DNA of 64,000 nt from Chitinophaga jiangningensis (GCF_900142605.1 NZ_FRBL01000010.1:186001-250000); one strand, 5' to 3'; shown: positions 50,018 to 58,428, counted from the stretch's first letter. The notes: generated by a model not told the origin, from the sequence alone. Made by a program: numbers and translations.

Positions 50018-50527
50018 TTATTTTTTATTTCTGGTCAGATGTAATGTGTCCACCATTCTCCAATGGATACTATCCTGACTTACTTCATAGCTCATCTTTA
50101 GCGGCCCTTCGGGGAGCTGCCGGTAAATGAAATGTTCGTAACGTTTGTTCCCGTTTTTATCCGGGAAGGCATTATTCAGCACCAGTCCTTCTGCGGAAAA
50201 TTTCCCTTTAAACTGCCGGTGACCACCAAAATTATCAAATACGAGGGCGATGATGTCGCCATTGGCTTCCACGCCCCACAGGGAGTGCGCTTTGTATTGA
50301 TTGGGTGGCTGGTCGTAATGATCATAGGTTAGCCAGCAACTGTCCATGGCTATATGAAATTCAGCAGTAGCCGTTATGGGTTTGCCACTGGCAAACGTTC
50401 CCGTTCCATTGTAATAACCGGCAAAGTAATGGATGAAATCGGCAGGGAGTTTTTTTACCGGCTGTTGAGCATGGGCGGTTGTACAAAGTCCTGCAAACAG
50501 CAACATGAATAGGGGTAGTTTTCTCAT
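50018..50527 (-). CDS. Hypothetical secreted protein
   Basis: A 169-residue protein with signal MRKLPLFMLLFAGLCTTAHAQQ. The mature part is a beta barrel-like pattern: FAGYYNGTGTFASGKPITATAEFHIAMD (quoted as YYNGTGTFASGKPITATAEF), CWLTYDHYDQPPNQYKAHS, HRQFKGKFSAEGLVL, KMSYEVSQDSIHWRMVDTL. It resembles lipocalin-like Bacteroidota proteins that score the change after modifying a substrate, but I cannot name the family. Single gene. Confidence 0.65.
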   Translation of the reverse strand: MRKLPLFMLLFAGLCTTAHAQQPVKKLPADFIHYFAGYYNGTGTFASGKPITATAEFHIAMDSCWLTYDHYDQPPNQYKAHSLWGVEANGDIIALVFDNFGGHRQFKGKFSAEGLVLNNAFPDKNGNKRYEHFIYRQLPEGPLKMSYEVSQDSIHWRMVDTLHLTRNKK

Positions 50528-50640
50528 AGCATTTCGTTTATACGTAGGTGTGGGTACCTGTAAAATTTAGTTTACAAGTTAGCATTTTCCGTGTAATAGG
50601 GCAGGGAATTGTTGCAGGAGGTGATAAAGGGAGATAGTGA

Positions 50641-50668
50641 GCCACGGGAAGGGATATATTCCCGTGGC
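50641..50668. terminator. Hairpin after the PEBP gene
   Basis: Perfect 10-bp stem GCCACGGGAA / TTCCCGTGGC with an 8-base loop, just past the minus-strand stop at 50677. No U-run, so termination strength is uncertain. Confidence 0.5.
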
Positions 50669-50676
50669 ATTAAAAA

Positions 50677-51219
50677 CTATTTGTGTTGTGCGCACACAAC
50701 GATAGAAGCCTGCGCAAGGGTGGCAAAGTGAATATTGAATCCGACCAGTGCAGGAGATACGTCTGCATTAAGTTCCAGCTTTTTGCTCAACGCATATACA
50801 GTAATCAGGTAGCGGTGCACGGGGCCGGCAGGCGGTGCGGCGCCACCATAGCCAGGTACGCCGAAGTCTGTTTTACTCTGGATAACGCCGGCGGGCATTA
50901 AATTTTTCTTCACATCGCCGGCGCCGGATTTAATTTCGTGTACATCTGCAGGGATATTGAATACAACCCAATGCCAGAAGCCACTGCCTGTGGGTGCGTC
51001 GAGGTCGTACATGGTTACGGCAAAGCTCTGGGTGCCGGCGGGAGCGTCTGTCCAGGAGAGCTGCGGCGACTGATTTTCACCGTTGTAGCCGAAGCCGTTA
51101 AAATATTGTTTGTTGGTTAACTGGCCACCCAGTTCATTGCTTTTCAGGGTAAAGTTCTGGGCATAGGCGCTAAGGCCGGCCATGGCCACCAGCAATACGG
51201 TTGCGATTAAGTGCTTCAT
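50677..51219 (-). CDS. YbhB/YbcL family PEBP-like protein, exported
   Basis: A 180-residue protein with signal MKHLIATVLLVAMAGLSAYAQ. The phosphatidylethanolamine-binding fold shows GENQSPQLSWTDAPAGTQSFA, MYDLDAPTGSGFWHWVVFNIP (the DxDAP and WHW ligand pocket), FGVPGYGGAAPPAGPVHRYLI and the closing helix. YbhB proteins bind small anions; function in bacteria is unsettled. It lies 91 bp after an AraC gene on the same strand. A TAATTTTG on the minus strand at 51241-51248 is a likely promoter. Confidence 0.88.
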   Translation of the reverse strand: MKHLIATVLLVAMAGLSAYAQNFTLKSNELGGQLTNKQYFNGFGYNGENQSPQLSWTDAPAGTQSFAVTMYDLDAPTGSGFWHWVVFNIPADVHEIKSGAGDVKKNLMPAGVIQSKTDFGVPGYGGAAPPAGPVHRYLITVYALSKKLELNADVSPALVGFNIHFATLAQASIVVCAQHK

Positions 51220-51240
51220 AATATTTGCTTTTATCTGTCA

Positions 51241-51248
51241 CAAAATTA
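51241..51248 (-). promoter_or_regulatory. -7 element TAATTTTG before the PEBP gene
   Basis: Minus-strand octamer TAATTTTG, a perfect -7 match, 22 bp before the start at 51219. Confidence 0.45.
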
Positions 51249-51310
51249 CTGGCACTATTGCGGTGTGGATGTCAGCCGGTGGTTCAAAAAATATAGCTAA
51301 AGGCTCAATG

Positions 51311-52168
51311 TCAGTGGGTGAGCTGGTATTGTTTAGGGGTGATGCCATGGACCTGCTTGAACGACTGCACGAAGCTGGAGAGGTTTTCGTAGCCGAGATC
51401 GTAATATACCTCGCTGGCTTTGAGGCCCTGGTTTTTCAGCATGGCGGCGGCTTTCTGCATGCGCATTTTCAGGAACCACTGCTTGGGTGAGTCGCCGAAG
51501 GTGCGGGCGAACTTACGTTTGAAGGTAGAGATGCTCATATTGCAGAGGAATGCCAGTTCTTCCACGGTGATGGCGGTTTCCAGGTGGGTGTTTACGATTT
51601 TGCGAAGTTGTGTTTCTTCATCATATTCGTTGCACAGTCCTTTGAAGTAGGAGATCAGTTGTTTGTCTTTACTGATCAGGTAAAGGAGTAATTCATGCAG
51701 TTTGAGTTCATACAGCGCAGGGTTGGCGGATGACTGCATGAGTTGCAGACTGGTAATAAAATTAGTGATGTAGGCATCTTTCCGGAATGCCACTGGTGAT
51801 GGATCGGTGGTGGTGGAATGCGCATCATCAAAGGAGTGGGCCTGGAAAAACCTGATAAGCGACTGTTGGCTTACAAATAACAGCATGCAGCTGTATTTGC
51901 CGTTGTCAGCTACCTTTTCGCTCATGAGGCAGTTGCCGGCAGGCAGGAAGAAGAAGCCTTCTGCACCGAGGCGTTGCGTGCCGGTGGCATAGCTGACTGA
52001 TTTTTCCCCTTCCATTAAAAAGTTAAAGAGATGCCATTCCAGCACGATACGTGCTTTCTGATTCACATTACCGGTACGATAGGGGAGTGCGAATACCTCG
52101 CCGGGGATATGGTCGATGAGTCCATGCGGGAGATACATTTCCTGGATCGTATTATTTGCCTGTCCCAT
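51311..52168 (-). CDS. AraC family transcriptional regulator
   Basis: A 285-residue regulator. The N-terminal half is a cupin-like sensor (SVSYATGTQRLGAEGFFFLPAG). The C-terminal DNA-binding domain has ITVEELAFLCNMSISTFKRKFARTFG and LKASEVYYDLGYENLSSFVQSFKQVHG (quoted in part), ending ITPKQYQLTH. It probably regulates the PEBP gene that follows. The effector is unknown. Confidence 0.9.
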   Translation of the reverse strand: MGQANNTIQEMYLPHGLIDHIPGEVFALPYRTGNVNQKARIVLEWHLFNFLMEGEKSVSYATGTQRLGAEGFFFLPAGNCLMSEKVADNGKYSCMLLFVSQQSLIRFFQAHSFDDAHSTTTDPSPVAFRKDAYITNFITSLQLMQSSANPALYELKLHELLLYLISKDKQLISYFKGLCNEYDEETQLRKIVNTHLETAITVEELAFLCNMSISTFKRKFARTFGDSPKQWFLKMRMQKAAAMLKNQGLKASEVYYDLGYENLSSFVQSFKQVHGITPKQYQLTH

Positions 52169-52268
52169 GGCCTAAAAGTAGTAAAAAGGAATGGTTTATT
52201 TAAGAGGGAGAGGGTCAAAAACTGTGGGTAAAAGTTCAGGTGGGGGTAATGTGAATAGCATGAGTTTT

Positions 52269-52339
52269 GTGAACCGGTCGTGGACCGAAGGTCCACGACC
52301 GGTTCACATTATTTGCGGGCCTGCGGCCCGCAAATAATG
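52269..52339. repeat. Double hairpin D between divergent genes
   Basis: First hairpin 52269-52307: 18-bp perfect arms beginning GTGAACCGGTCG, GAA loop. Second hairpin 52307-52339: 15-bp perfect arms beginning CATTATTTGCGGG, TGC loop. They share one base. Both flanking genes point away (starts at 52168 and 52428), so this pair cannot be their terminator. Confidence 0.85.
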
Positions 52340-52389
52340 AGTTAAAGCAATTTAAAATCCTTCGTAATATGGCTGAAAACGCGAATCCA

Positions 52390-52397
52390 TAATTTTG
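52390..52397 (+). promoter_or_regulatory. -7 element TAATTTTG before the DUF2461 gene
   Basis: A perfect TAnnTTTG octamer 30 bp before the start at 52428. It lies 50 bp after double hairpin D. Confidence 0.5.
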
Positions 52398-52427
52398 CTG
52401 TAATTTCATTTTATCAAAATCCGCACT

Positions 52428-53117
52428 ATGGCTAAAAAAGAACAACCTAAGATTGAACGCTCGGTAATAGATTTCCTGGAAGACGTGCGTATTAACAATA
52501 ACCGGGAATGGTTCCATGCACATAAAGCCAGGTACCAGCAGGAACTCATGCACGTGGAAAATTTCGCGGAGGCGCTGTTGCAGAAAATGAATGAGCATGA
52601 TGTGATTGAAACGCCTTCCGGTAAGCAGAGCCTGTATCGTATTTACCGGGATACCCGTTTCTCCAACGATAAAACTCCTTATAAAACGCATTTTAGCGGT
52701 AGCTTCAAACGCGCTACCAGGGCGCGCCGCGGCGGTTATTACTTTCAGATCGAAAAAGGAAACAGTTTTTTGGGGGGTGGTTTCTGGGGGCCAGTACCGG
52801 ACGACCTGAAACTGATCCGCGATGATATTGCTTTTGATGACGCGCCGCTTCGGAAAATTATCAGCAGTAAATCATTTGTGAGCATGTTTGGAGAACTGGA
52901 AGGTGAACAGCTGAAGACTGCTCCCAAAGGCTTTCCTAACGATCATCCCGCAATTGACCTGTTACGCTATAAGCAGTTTTTGCTGCGTCGCCGGTTTACG
53001 GATGAGGAGGTGCTGCGTCCCGGTTTTTTGGAAGAAGCGAATAAAACGTTTAAGGCTATGCGTCCCTTTTTTGATTATATGAGTGAGGTGCTGAGCAGTG
53101 ATGGAAATGGGGCGTAA
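52428..53117 (+). CDS. DUF2461 domain protein
   Basis: A 229-residue cytoplasmic protein of the DUF2461 family. Markers: IDFLEDVRINNNREWFHAHK (start), SLYRIYRDTRFSNDKTPYKTHF, GGYYFQIEKGNSFLGGGFW and RDDIAFDDAPLRKIISS, all in the family order and length. Function unknown. Its stop lies 19 bp before an MFS gene on the same strand, which may share its transcript. Confidence 0.9.
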   Translation: MAKKEQPKIERSVIDFLEDVRINNNREWFHAHKARYQQELMHVENFAEALLQKMNEHDVIETPSGKQSLYRIYRDTRFSNDKTPYKTHFSGSFKRATRARRGGYYFQIEKGNSFLGGGFWGPVPDDLKLIRDDIAFDDAPLRKIISSKSFVSMFGELEGEQLKTAPKGFPNDHPAIDLLRYKQFLLRRRFTDEEVLRPGFLEEANKTFKAMRPFFDYMSEVLSSDGNGA

Positions 53118-53136
53118 AGTATACAAATAATATCAC

Positions 53137-54372
53137 GTGCAGATACAGCTTGGATTAAAAGAAAACTGGCAGCAATTTACCCTTCTCGTGTTGGTAAACA
53201 TGATGGTGGGTGGGATGGTAGGCCTGGAGCGAACGGTGGTACCGTTGGTGGGTACGGAGGAGTTTCGTATAGGTGCCGACATGCTGGTGTTTTCATTCAT
53301 CATTGCATTTGGGGTGGTGAAAGCCTTTACCAATCTTATTTCCGGGGTACTGGCGGATAAGTATACCCGTAAGCGGGTGTTGGTGATGGGCTGGTTGTTT
53401 GGACTGCCGGTTCCGTTCATGCTGGCCTGGGGCCCTTCCTGGGCGTGGATTATAGGCGCCAATGTATTGCTGGGAATTAGTCAGGGGCTGGCATGGTCCA
53501 TGACGGTGAACATGAAAATTGACCTGGTAGGGCCGAAGAAACGCGGCCTGGCGATGGGACTCAATGAGGCTGCGGGCTACGGCGCAGTAGGGCTCACTGC
53601 TCTGCTTACCGGTTATCTGGCTGCTGCGTATGGCCTCCGGCCCCAACCTTTCTATATCGGTATCGCCTATACGATCATCGGTTTGCTACTTTCCATATTT
53701 GTAATCAGGGACACGAGGGCGTATGCGGCGCTGGAATCGGCTTCGGTGGTGACCCCCGGAGAGCAGCAGCACCGGCCGGATTTGCTATGGGTATTTAAGG
53801 AAACATCGCTGAAAAACCGCAACCTCTTTGCGGTTTCGCAGGCGGGGCTGATCAATAATCTAAATGATGGGATGTCGTGGGGCGTGTTTCCATTGCTTTT
53901 TATTTCCATGGGCGTGGGTCTGGAAGGAGTCGGATGGATCAAAGCTATTTACCCGGTGGTATGGGGTGCAGGGCAGATAATTACCGGCCCGCTGGCAGAT
54001 CGATTCGGTCGCAAGCCACTGATCGTATGGGGTATGTTTGTGCAGGTACTGGGGCATGTGGTGATTGGCTTTGAATGGTTCTCGCCGTTTATTTCAGGGA
54101 TGGTGGGTTCCGTATTATTGGGAGCTGGTACGGCGATGGTGTACCCGGCTTTGCTGGCGGCGGTGAGCGATGCGGCGCATCCCTCATGGCGCGCTTCTTC
54201 ACTGGGCGTTTACCGTTTCTGGCGGGATATGGGTTATGCGGCCGGCGCCTTGATGGCAGGAGTAGTGGCAAGTGCACTCGGCCTCCTATGGGCCGTTCAT
54301 ATCGCCGGATTACTGACATTACTGTCCGGCATTATTGTATGGTTAAAGATGAAAGAAACGCGGAAAAGCTGA
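53137..54372 (+). CDS. MFS transporter
   Basis: A 411-residue transporter starting at GTG 53137; 12 helices are predicted. It has GGMVGLERTVVPLVGTEEF in helix 1, the loop 2-3 motif LADKYTRKRVLVMGW, GISQGLAWSMTVNMKIDLVGPKKRGLAMGLNEAAGYG (quoted as KIDLVGPKKRGLAMGLNEAAG), and a second copy of the loop motif, LADRFGRKPLIVWG, showing the two six-helix halves. A linker joins the halves near residue 210. Substrate unknown. Confidence 0.88.
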   Translation: MQIQLGLKENWQQFTLLVLVNMMVGGMVGLERTVVPLVGTEEFRIGADMLVFSFIIAFGVVKAFTNLISGVLADKYTRKRVLVMGWLFGLPVPFMLAWGPSWAWIIGANVLLGISQGLAWSMTVNMKIDLVGPKKRGLAMGLNEAAGYGAVGLTALLTGYLAAAYGLRPQPFYIGIAYTIIGLLLSIFVIRDTRAYAALESASVVTPGEQQHRPDLLWVFKETSLKNRNLFAVSQAGLINNLNDGMSWGVFPLLFISMGVGLEGVGWIKAIYPVVWGAGQIITGPLADRFGRKPLIVWGMFVQVLGHVVIGFEWFSPFISGMVGSVLLGAGTAMVYPALLAAVSDAAHPSWRASSLGVYRFWRDMGYAAGALMAGVVASALGLLWAVHIAGLLTLLSGIIVWLKMKETRKS

Positions 54373-54391
54373 CAATCAATCTCTTTCAATA

Positions 54392-54448
54392 TTTATCGAA
54401 AAATATTTATTATTTATCGATATTCGATAAATTTTTATCGTATATTTG
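54392..54448 (+). promoter_or_regulatory. Promoter with three phased TTTATCG repeats
   Basis: TTTATCG occurs at 54392, 54413 and 54434, exactly 21 bp apart, two helical turns. The first two extend to TTTATCGA. The middle copy pairs with TCGATAAA (54424-54431) to form a perfect 19-bp palindrome with an 8-bp arm and TAT centre (54413-54431). TATATTTG at 54441-54448 is a perfect -7 box, so the repeats cover the -33 region. The XRE gene of the operon is the probable binder. Confidence 0.6.
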
Positions 54449-54468
54449 GATGAGAAAAATTATTTACC

Positions 54469-55011
54469 ATGAACGCGCTTACTTCTTCCTATACTAAAAC
54501 ACAACAGTTATTAAAAGTGATGTACGTATTTGCCTGGGTTGTTTTCATTGGCTTGTCCATCAACCTGGGTGCGGTGCTGGTTTGCTTTATTGTGAGCCTG
54601 ATCAATCCTGCCATTGCGCCTAAGCTGATGGACTGGACGGCGATGGCAGCGTTGCAACAGCAGGATACCCTGCAATATTATAGTGTAGGCTCGCTGCTGA
54701 TCGTTTTTAATTTCGTAAAGGTATTTCTGTCGCAAATAATGATACAGATTTTATCAGGTGTAAATATGCAAAGTCCGTTTACCGGAAAAACGGTGAAGCT
54801 GCTGGAAAAGATGAGTTACTTTTTCCTTAGCGCGGCTGCCATCGCGTACCTTTACAATACACAGTTAGGATATATCAGAAAGGACATGAACACCTCCCTG
54901 AATAATATATCCATTGAACAATTTTTAATACTGGGTGGACTGGTATTTATTTTATCACAGATTTTCAAAAGGGGTGTAGAAATCCAGACGGAAAACGATT
55001 TAACAGTATAG
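54469..55011 (+). CDS. DUF2975 membrane protein
   Basis: A 180-residue protein with four predicted helices (about 13-40, 65-95, 105-125 and 145-165). FNFVKVFLSQIMIQILSGVNMQSPFTGKTVKLLEKMSYFF (quoted as QSPFTGKTVKLLEKMSYF) is the family core block. DUF2975 genes are almost always followed by a small XRE regulator, as here (3-bp gap). It probably senses a membrane signal. Controlled by the phased repeats at 54392. Confidence 0.85.
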   Translation: MNALTSSYTKTQQLLKVMYVFAWVVFIGLSINLGAVLVCFIVSLINPAIAPKLMDWTAMAALQQQDTLQYYSVGSLLIVFNFVKVFLSQIMIQILSGVNMQSPFTGKTVKLLEKMSYFFLSAAAIAYLYNTQLGYIRKDMNTSLNNISIEQFLILGGLVFILSQIFKRGVEIQTENDLTV

Positions 55012-55014
55012 TAT

Positions 55015-55239
55015 ATGGCCATAATAGTAAACCTGGATGTGATGATGGCCAAGCGAAAAATTTCTTTGAGCGAGCTGTCGGAAAAAGTAGGATTAACCCT
55101 GGCGAACCTCTCCGTACTCAAAACCGGAAAGGCAAAAGCTATTCGCTTCTCCACGCTGGACGCCATTTGCAGGGCACTTGACTGTCAGCCGGGTGATCTG
55201 CTTGAGTTTACAAGCGATCCGATGGAAGAAGAGGAATAA
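55015..55239 (+). CDS. Small XRE-type HTH regulator (YozG-like)
   Basis: A 74-residue protein that is almost only a helix-turn-helix: VNLDVMMAKRKISLSELSEKVG, TLANLSVLKTGKAKAIRFSTLDAICRAL (quoted in part), then CQPGDLLEF. It is the standard partner of DUF2975 and is probably autoregulatory. The next element is a strong terminator. Confidence 0.9.
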   Translation: MAIIVNLDVMMAKRKISLSELSEKVGLTLANLSVLKTGKAKAIRFSTLDAICRALDCQPGDLLEFTSDPMEEEE

Positions 55240-55270
55240 ACTCATTTAGCAGCATAGATTCAGATTCAGT

Positions 55271-55298
55271 AAAGTCCCGCAGAATAATGCGGGACTTT
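55271..55298. terminator. Intrinsic terminator after the XRE gene
   Basis: Perfect 11-bp stem AAAGTCCCGCA / TGCGGGACTTT with a 6-base loop, extending into a T7 run on the plus strand. Stop codons of the XRE gene (55239) and the convergent HxlR gene (55301) flank it. Confidence 0.85.
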
Positions 55299-55300
55299 TT

Positions 55301-55636
55301 TTATGCATGCCTGAGCACCACTTTCCGATGCGCCCTGCCCCAGTTAATCATCTCCTGGATAATGTTCCCAAAGGTGCGGCAATAGGGTGTGGGCTCGTAT
55401 GTAACGAGTACCGGCGTTTCGTCGTACACGGTTCTTACCAGCAGCTTGTTCATTTCCATCTCTTTGAGTTCTTTCGAAAGCATACGGGTGGTGATGCCCG
55501 GAATGCTGCGCTCAATCTCACGGAAACGCCTGTTGCCATTACAAAGGGAGTTGATGATTGGTACCCGCCATTTGCCCCCGATGAAGTAAAGCGTGTCTTG
55601 TAATGCCATCAATTCTTCGGTCTGATTTCTCTCCAT
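55301..55636 (-). CDS. HxlR family transcriptional regulator
   Basis: A 111-residue winged-helix regulator: LYFIGGKWRVPIINSLCNGNRRFREIERSIPGIT (quoted as GGKWRVPIINSLCNGNRRF), SKELKEMEMNKLLVRTVYDETP and VTYEPTPYCRTFGNIIQEM are the HxlR blocks. Divergent from an SDR gene it probably controls, as usual for this family in response to aldehydes or quinones. It shares the GTATACC operator region. Confidence 0.9.
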   Translation of the reverse strand: MERNQTEELMALQDTLYFIGGKWRVPIINSLCNGNRRFREIERSIPGITTRMLSKELKEMEMNKLLVRTVYDETPVLVTYEPTPYCRTFGNIIQEMINWGRAHRKVVLRHA

Positions 55637-55652
55637 AACAGAAAATTTTACT

Positions 55653-55705
55653 GGTATACTCAGTGATACTGGTTACAAAAGTATACCATTTTGCCTATAA
55701 TTTTG
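55653..55705. promoter_or_regulatory. Divergent promoters with HxlR-type inverted repeat
   Basis: GGTATAC (55653-55659) and GTATACC (55681-55687) form a 35-bp inverted repeat. The right half overlaps the minus-strand -7 TACTTTTG (55683-55676) of the HxlR gene. The plus-strand -7 TAATTTTG of the SDR gene is at 55698-55705. A regulator bound here could act on both genes. Confidence 0.5.
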
Positions 55706-55721
55706 AGGAAAATTTAAAAGC

Positions 55722-56465
55722 ATGAAAAAGTTAACAGGAAAAACGGCGTTAGTCACCGGCGGAAACAGCGGAATAGGATATGCAGCAGCACAGGAATTGG
55801 TGGCACAGGGAGCAACAGTAATTATCACCGGCAGGAGAGTAGCGGCCTTGTCAAAGGCAGCCGCCGAAATAGGCGCCGCCTACTTCGTAGCTGATCAGTC
55901 CAGCATGGATGATATCAACACCCTGGTAGCAGCAGTAAAAAAGCAATATGGCCAGCTCGATATTCTCTTCGTTAACGCTGGCATCACCGGCAACCAAATG
56001 CTGATAGCGGATGCCACGGAAGAAAATTTTGACCAGGTGATGAACATCAACTTCAAAGGTGCCTACTTCACCCTGAGCAAATTTGTACCGGTACTGGCAG
56101 ATGGGGCATCTGTGGTGATGTTATCTTCTATAGTAGCCAATATGTACAAGCCCATGAGCTCTATGTACCAGGCCAGCAAGGCAGCCTTGAACTCTATAGC
56201 GAAAACAGCAGCTGCTGAACTGGCGGCAAGAAAAATTCGGGTAAACATTGTGAGTCCTGGCCCTACCAGAACAGAAGTACTCACCAAAACCGGAGCAGAC
56301 CAGCAGGCGGTAGAAGCCATCTACGAACATCTGGAGAGTATTATTCCACTGCGTCAGATCGGCACTGCCGGCGATGTGGCTAAAATGGTGGCCTACCTCT
56401 GTGATGATGCCGCCGGATTTATTACCGGGGCCGAATTTGTGATTGATGGCGGGTTAACGATATAG
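55722..56465 (+). CDS. SDR family oxidoreductase
   Basis: A 247-residue complete SDR. Cofactor motif TGGNSGIGYA (12-21), VNAGITGN, catalytic serine in VVMLSSIVANM, YQASKAALN with the YxxxK pair, VSPGPTRTEV and the C-terminal DGG. The RRV after beta-2 suggests NADPH. Divergent from an HxlR gene, which likely regulates it in response to its substrate. Substrate not predictable. Confidence 0.92.
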   Translation: MKKLTGKTALVTGGNSGIGYAAAQELVAQGATVIITGRRVAALSKAAAEIGAAYFVADQSSMDDINTLVAAVKKQYGQLDILFVNAGITGNQMLIADATEENFDQVMNINFKGAYFTLSKFVPVLADGASVVMLSSIVANMYKPMSSMYQASKAALNSIAKTAAAELAARKIRVNIVSPGPTRTEVLTKTGADQQAVEAIYEHLESIIPLRQIGTAGDVAKMVAYLCDDAAGFITGAEFVIDGGLTI

Positions 56466-56469
56466 TAAA

Positions 56470-56503
56470 AAGCGGTGGTATCTAAACTGATACAACCGCT
56501 TTA
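56470..56503. terminator. Bidirectional terminator
   Basis: Stem AAAGCGGT / ACCGCTTT with a single mismatch then GTATC / GATAC and a 6-base loop. T-rich DNA follows on the plus side. It serves the convergent genes ending at 56465 and 56506. Confidence 0.75.
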
Positions 56504-56505
56504 TT

Positions 56506-57519
56506 TTATTTAGATGATGTTACTTTTTTCTCCAGCTCCTCTACGCGCTTCATTAGCAGATTATTCACGCTTTTTTGTTCACCCAGGTAAAGTGTGAGCT
56601 CTTCAATTTTACGCAATAAAAGCATATTGATGTTGCCCAGATCATGCCCTTCCTTCTCAATGGTTTCTGCGGAGGGTACATCCTGCAAGTGTTTATGTGT
56701 TTTAGCATAAGCGATGGCAGAATCAAGATCAGGCAGTCTGTAGTCGGAATGAAATACGTAATCCGGCCATTCTGCAGCGTTCTGCGTTACTTTAACCTTT
56801 TGTGCCGTAATCGTTCCTTTCACAGCCAGCTGACTTCTGGGTCTTTCCGTCCAGATACCTACAAAACCACTGCTGTCATCAACAACCACGGGATTTTGCG
56901 TCCCGCCAAAGCCATAAACACCAGGTCGGGCCCGCTCATCCGTATTCAGCGTCATTTGCGGTGGATGGGCATCTGCAATAGGTTTATCAATGGCAGTAAT
57001 AAAAATCGCACTGATACGGGTTGCTAAATTGTAGGCGCCCGTACAGCCTATTGTTTTAGCCTCCAGCCGCCAATAATGGTTTCCGCCCGATCCTGGGGGG
57101 CGATTCTGGATATTCCATTGTTCTGTAGTGTTAGGAATCTGTACCCATTTCATGGAACCTTCAAATACCTGCCCCCAGTCGTTACCACACACAACTTCTG
57201 CTCCTGGTCTTGAGGGTTGCCATTCATACCAGAACCGAAAATGCACATTACCGCATCCGGGATAGTTATCCGCACTTTTGATTAACAGGTAGTACTCACG
57301 GCTATAGCCAGCCGGAACAGGATCTCCAAACATGCTTTCAATAGGGGTATACATGGTTTTGGTAACCACTCTCCACGGATCATCCGGGTGTAAGACTACT
57401 GCTCCTTCTTCGTGGCCATAAATCTGCACCGGGGCCCGATAAATATGTGCCTGCGCGCCTGCTTTTAATGTTGCCAGGCATAGCAACAGGAAAACAAAAC
57501 ATTTCAATTTAACCGACAT
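56506..57519 (-). CDS. Secreted protein with C-terminal coiled coil
   Basis: A 337-residue protein with signal MSVKLKCFVFLLLCLATLKAGAQ. The N-terminal 200 residues contain a beta-rich region with VHFRFWYEWQPSR and ISAIFITAIDKP. The C-terminal part has GIWTERPRSQLAVKGTITAQ, DYVFHSDYRLPDLDSAIAY, HLQDVPSAETIEKEGHDLG and a coiled coil (LLLRKIEELTLYLGEQKSV), the usual end of Bacteroidota tail-fibre-like and adhesin-like proteins. Function unknown. Confidence 0.7.
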   Translation of the reverse strand: MSVKLKCFVFLLLCLATLKAGAQAHIYRAPVQIYGHEEGAVVLHPDDPWRVVTKTMYTPIESMFGDPVPAGYSREYYLLIKSADNYPGCGNVHFRFWYEWQPSRPGAEVVCGNDWGQVFEGSMKWVQIPNTTEQWNIQNRPPGSGGNHYWRLEAKTIGCTGAYNLATRISAIFITAIDKPIADAHPPQMTLNTDERARPGVYGFGGTQNPVVVDDSSGFVGIWTERPRSQLAVKGTITAQKVKVTQNAAEWPDYVFHSDYRLPDLDSAIAYAKTHKHLQDVPSAETIEKEGHDLGNINMLLLRKIEELTLYLGEQKSVNNLLMKRVEELEKKVTSSK

Positions 57520-57679
57520 AGGGATTGCTTTAGATCAGTTGCGAAAATACACCATAACAGATAAGCTGGAAATGATTTTTCTCAAAATGGTCAACTGCCT
57601 GCCGTAGATGAACATAAATCCTGCAGCCTTGTTATCTAGATACCCCCAATCCAATTTTCAACCTCCAGATTACCCCGTC

Positions 57680-58027
57680 ATGAAACAAGTATCATTGTTA
57701 TTATTCCTCCTCCTTTCCGCCTGCGGAAAATCAGAGCGCCAGGATGTAGATTGCCCCGGCGAATCCAATGCGGTGAAATTTGACTACGTCACTGATCCGG
57801 CCAATTCCCGTAAAGTGGACTACACCATCAGTTACACCGGTGACATCAGTATTACCTCCATTACTTTTGATTATGGAGATGGTAAAACCGAAAGCCTGTC
57901 GGTGCTTACGGGCTCGCATACCTACGCGCAGCCGGGCGTCTATATTGTTAAAGCAACACTTACGCTGCAAAACAGTACCGGGGTAATTTGTGCCATTACT
58001 CCGGCAAAGCGTGTTACGATTTTCTAA
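57680..58027 (+). CDS. PKD-like small lipoprotein
   Basis: A 115-residue lipoprotein from the ATG at 57680 (lipid cysteine C15 in LLLSACGK); a frame from 57608 lacks a signal at its start. The mature part is one PKD-like Ig domain: VDYTISYTGDISITSITFDYGDGKTES and GSHTYAQPGVYIVKATLTLQ (quoted in part). It ends overlapping the 3' end of the convergent mutarotase gene by 4 bp. Probably a surface binding module. Confidence 0.7.
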   Translation: MKQVSLLLFLLLSACGKSERQDVDCPGESNAVKFDYVTDPANSRKVDYTISYTGDISITSITFDYGDGKTESLSVLTGSHTYAQPGVYIVKATLTLQNSTGVICAITPAKRVTIF

Positions 58028-58428
58028 CGCTGATGATAGATCTCTTCCATTTGCTCCCAGGTTTCCCCTTTGGCCGCAGCATCGGGTAATGGTGCCTGTA
58101 AGGGCGCCGTTTCCTTCCACCATCGCTGTGTGGCAGTATCTGCGGCCATTGCAGCCATGTCAGCTGCGTAATCACTGCCGGTATATTCCCAGTAGCTGAA
58201 TAAATACGGCTTACCGTCGATCTCCTTGAAGTAAATCGAATAATTGGTGATGTGGCATTCCCTGATTTTTTCAGATACGGCCGGCCACACCGCTGCATGC
58301 AGTTTTTTGTAGTAGGCTACTTTCTCCGGTTTCAGGCCGGTAATCATGCCATAGCGGGTACCTGTTTTGGAACTGCAGGCTGCTAATATCAGCAGGCAGC
58401 AAAGCTGCGCATAGAAGCGTATTTTCAT
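58024..58428 (-). CDS. L-rhamnose-mutarotase-family lipoprotein
   Basis: A 134-residue member of the DUF718/L-rhamnose mutarotase family. YYKKLHAAVWPAVSEKIREC and ITNYSIYFKEIDGKPYLFSYWEY are the family blocks, with the catalytic-type histidine in KLHAAVWP. The protein is a lipoprotein (signal MKIRFYAQLCCLLILAAC, lipid C18), unlike cytoplasmic RhaM. In this operon it probably interconverts the anomers of L-fucose released by the fucosidase before import. The start overlaps the fucosidase stop by 4 bp. Confidence 0.8.
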   Translation of the reverse strand: MKIRFYAQLCCLLILAACSSKTGTRYGMITGLKPEKVAYYKKLHAAVWPAVSEKIRECHITNYSIYFKEIDGKPYLFSYWEYTGSDYAADMAAMAADTATQRWWKETAPLQAPLPDAAAKGETWEQMEEIYHQR

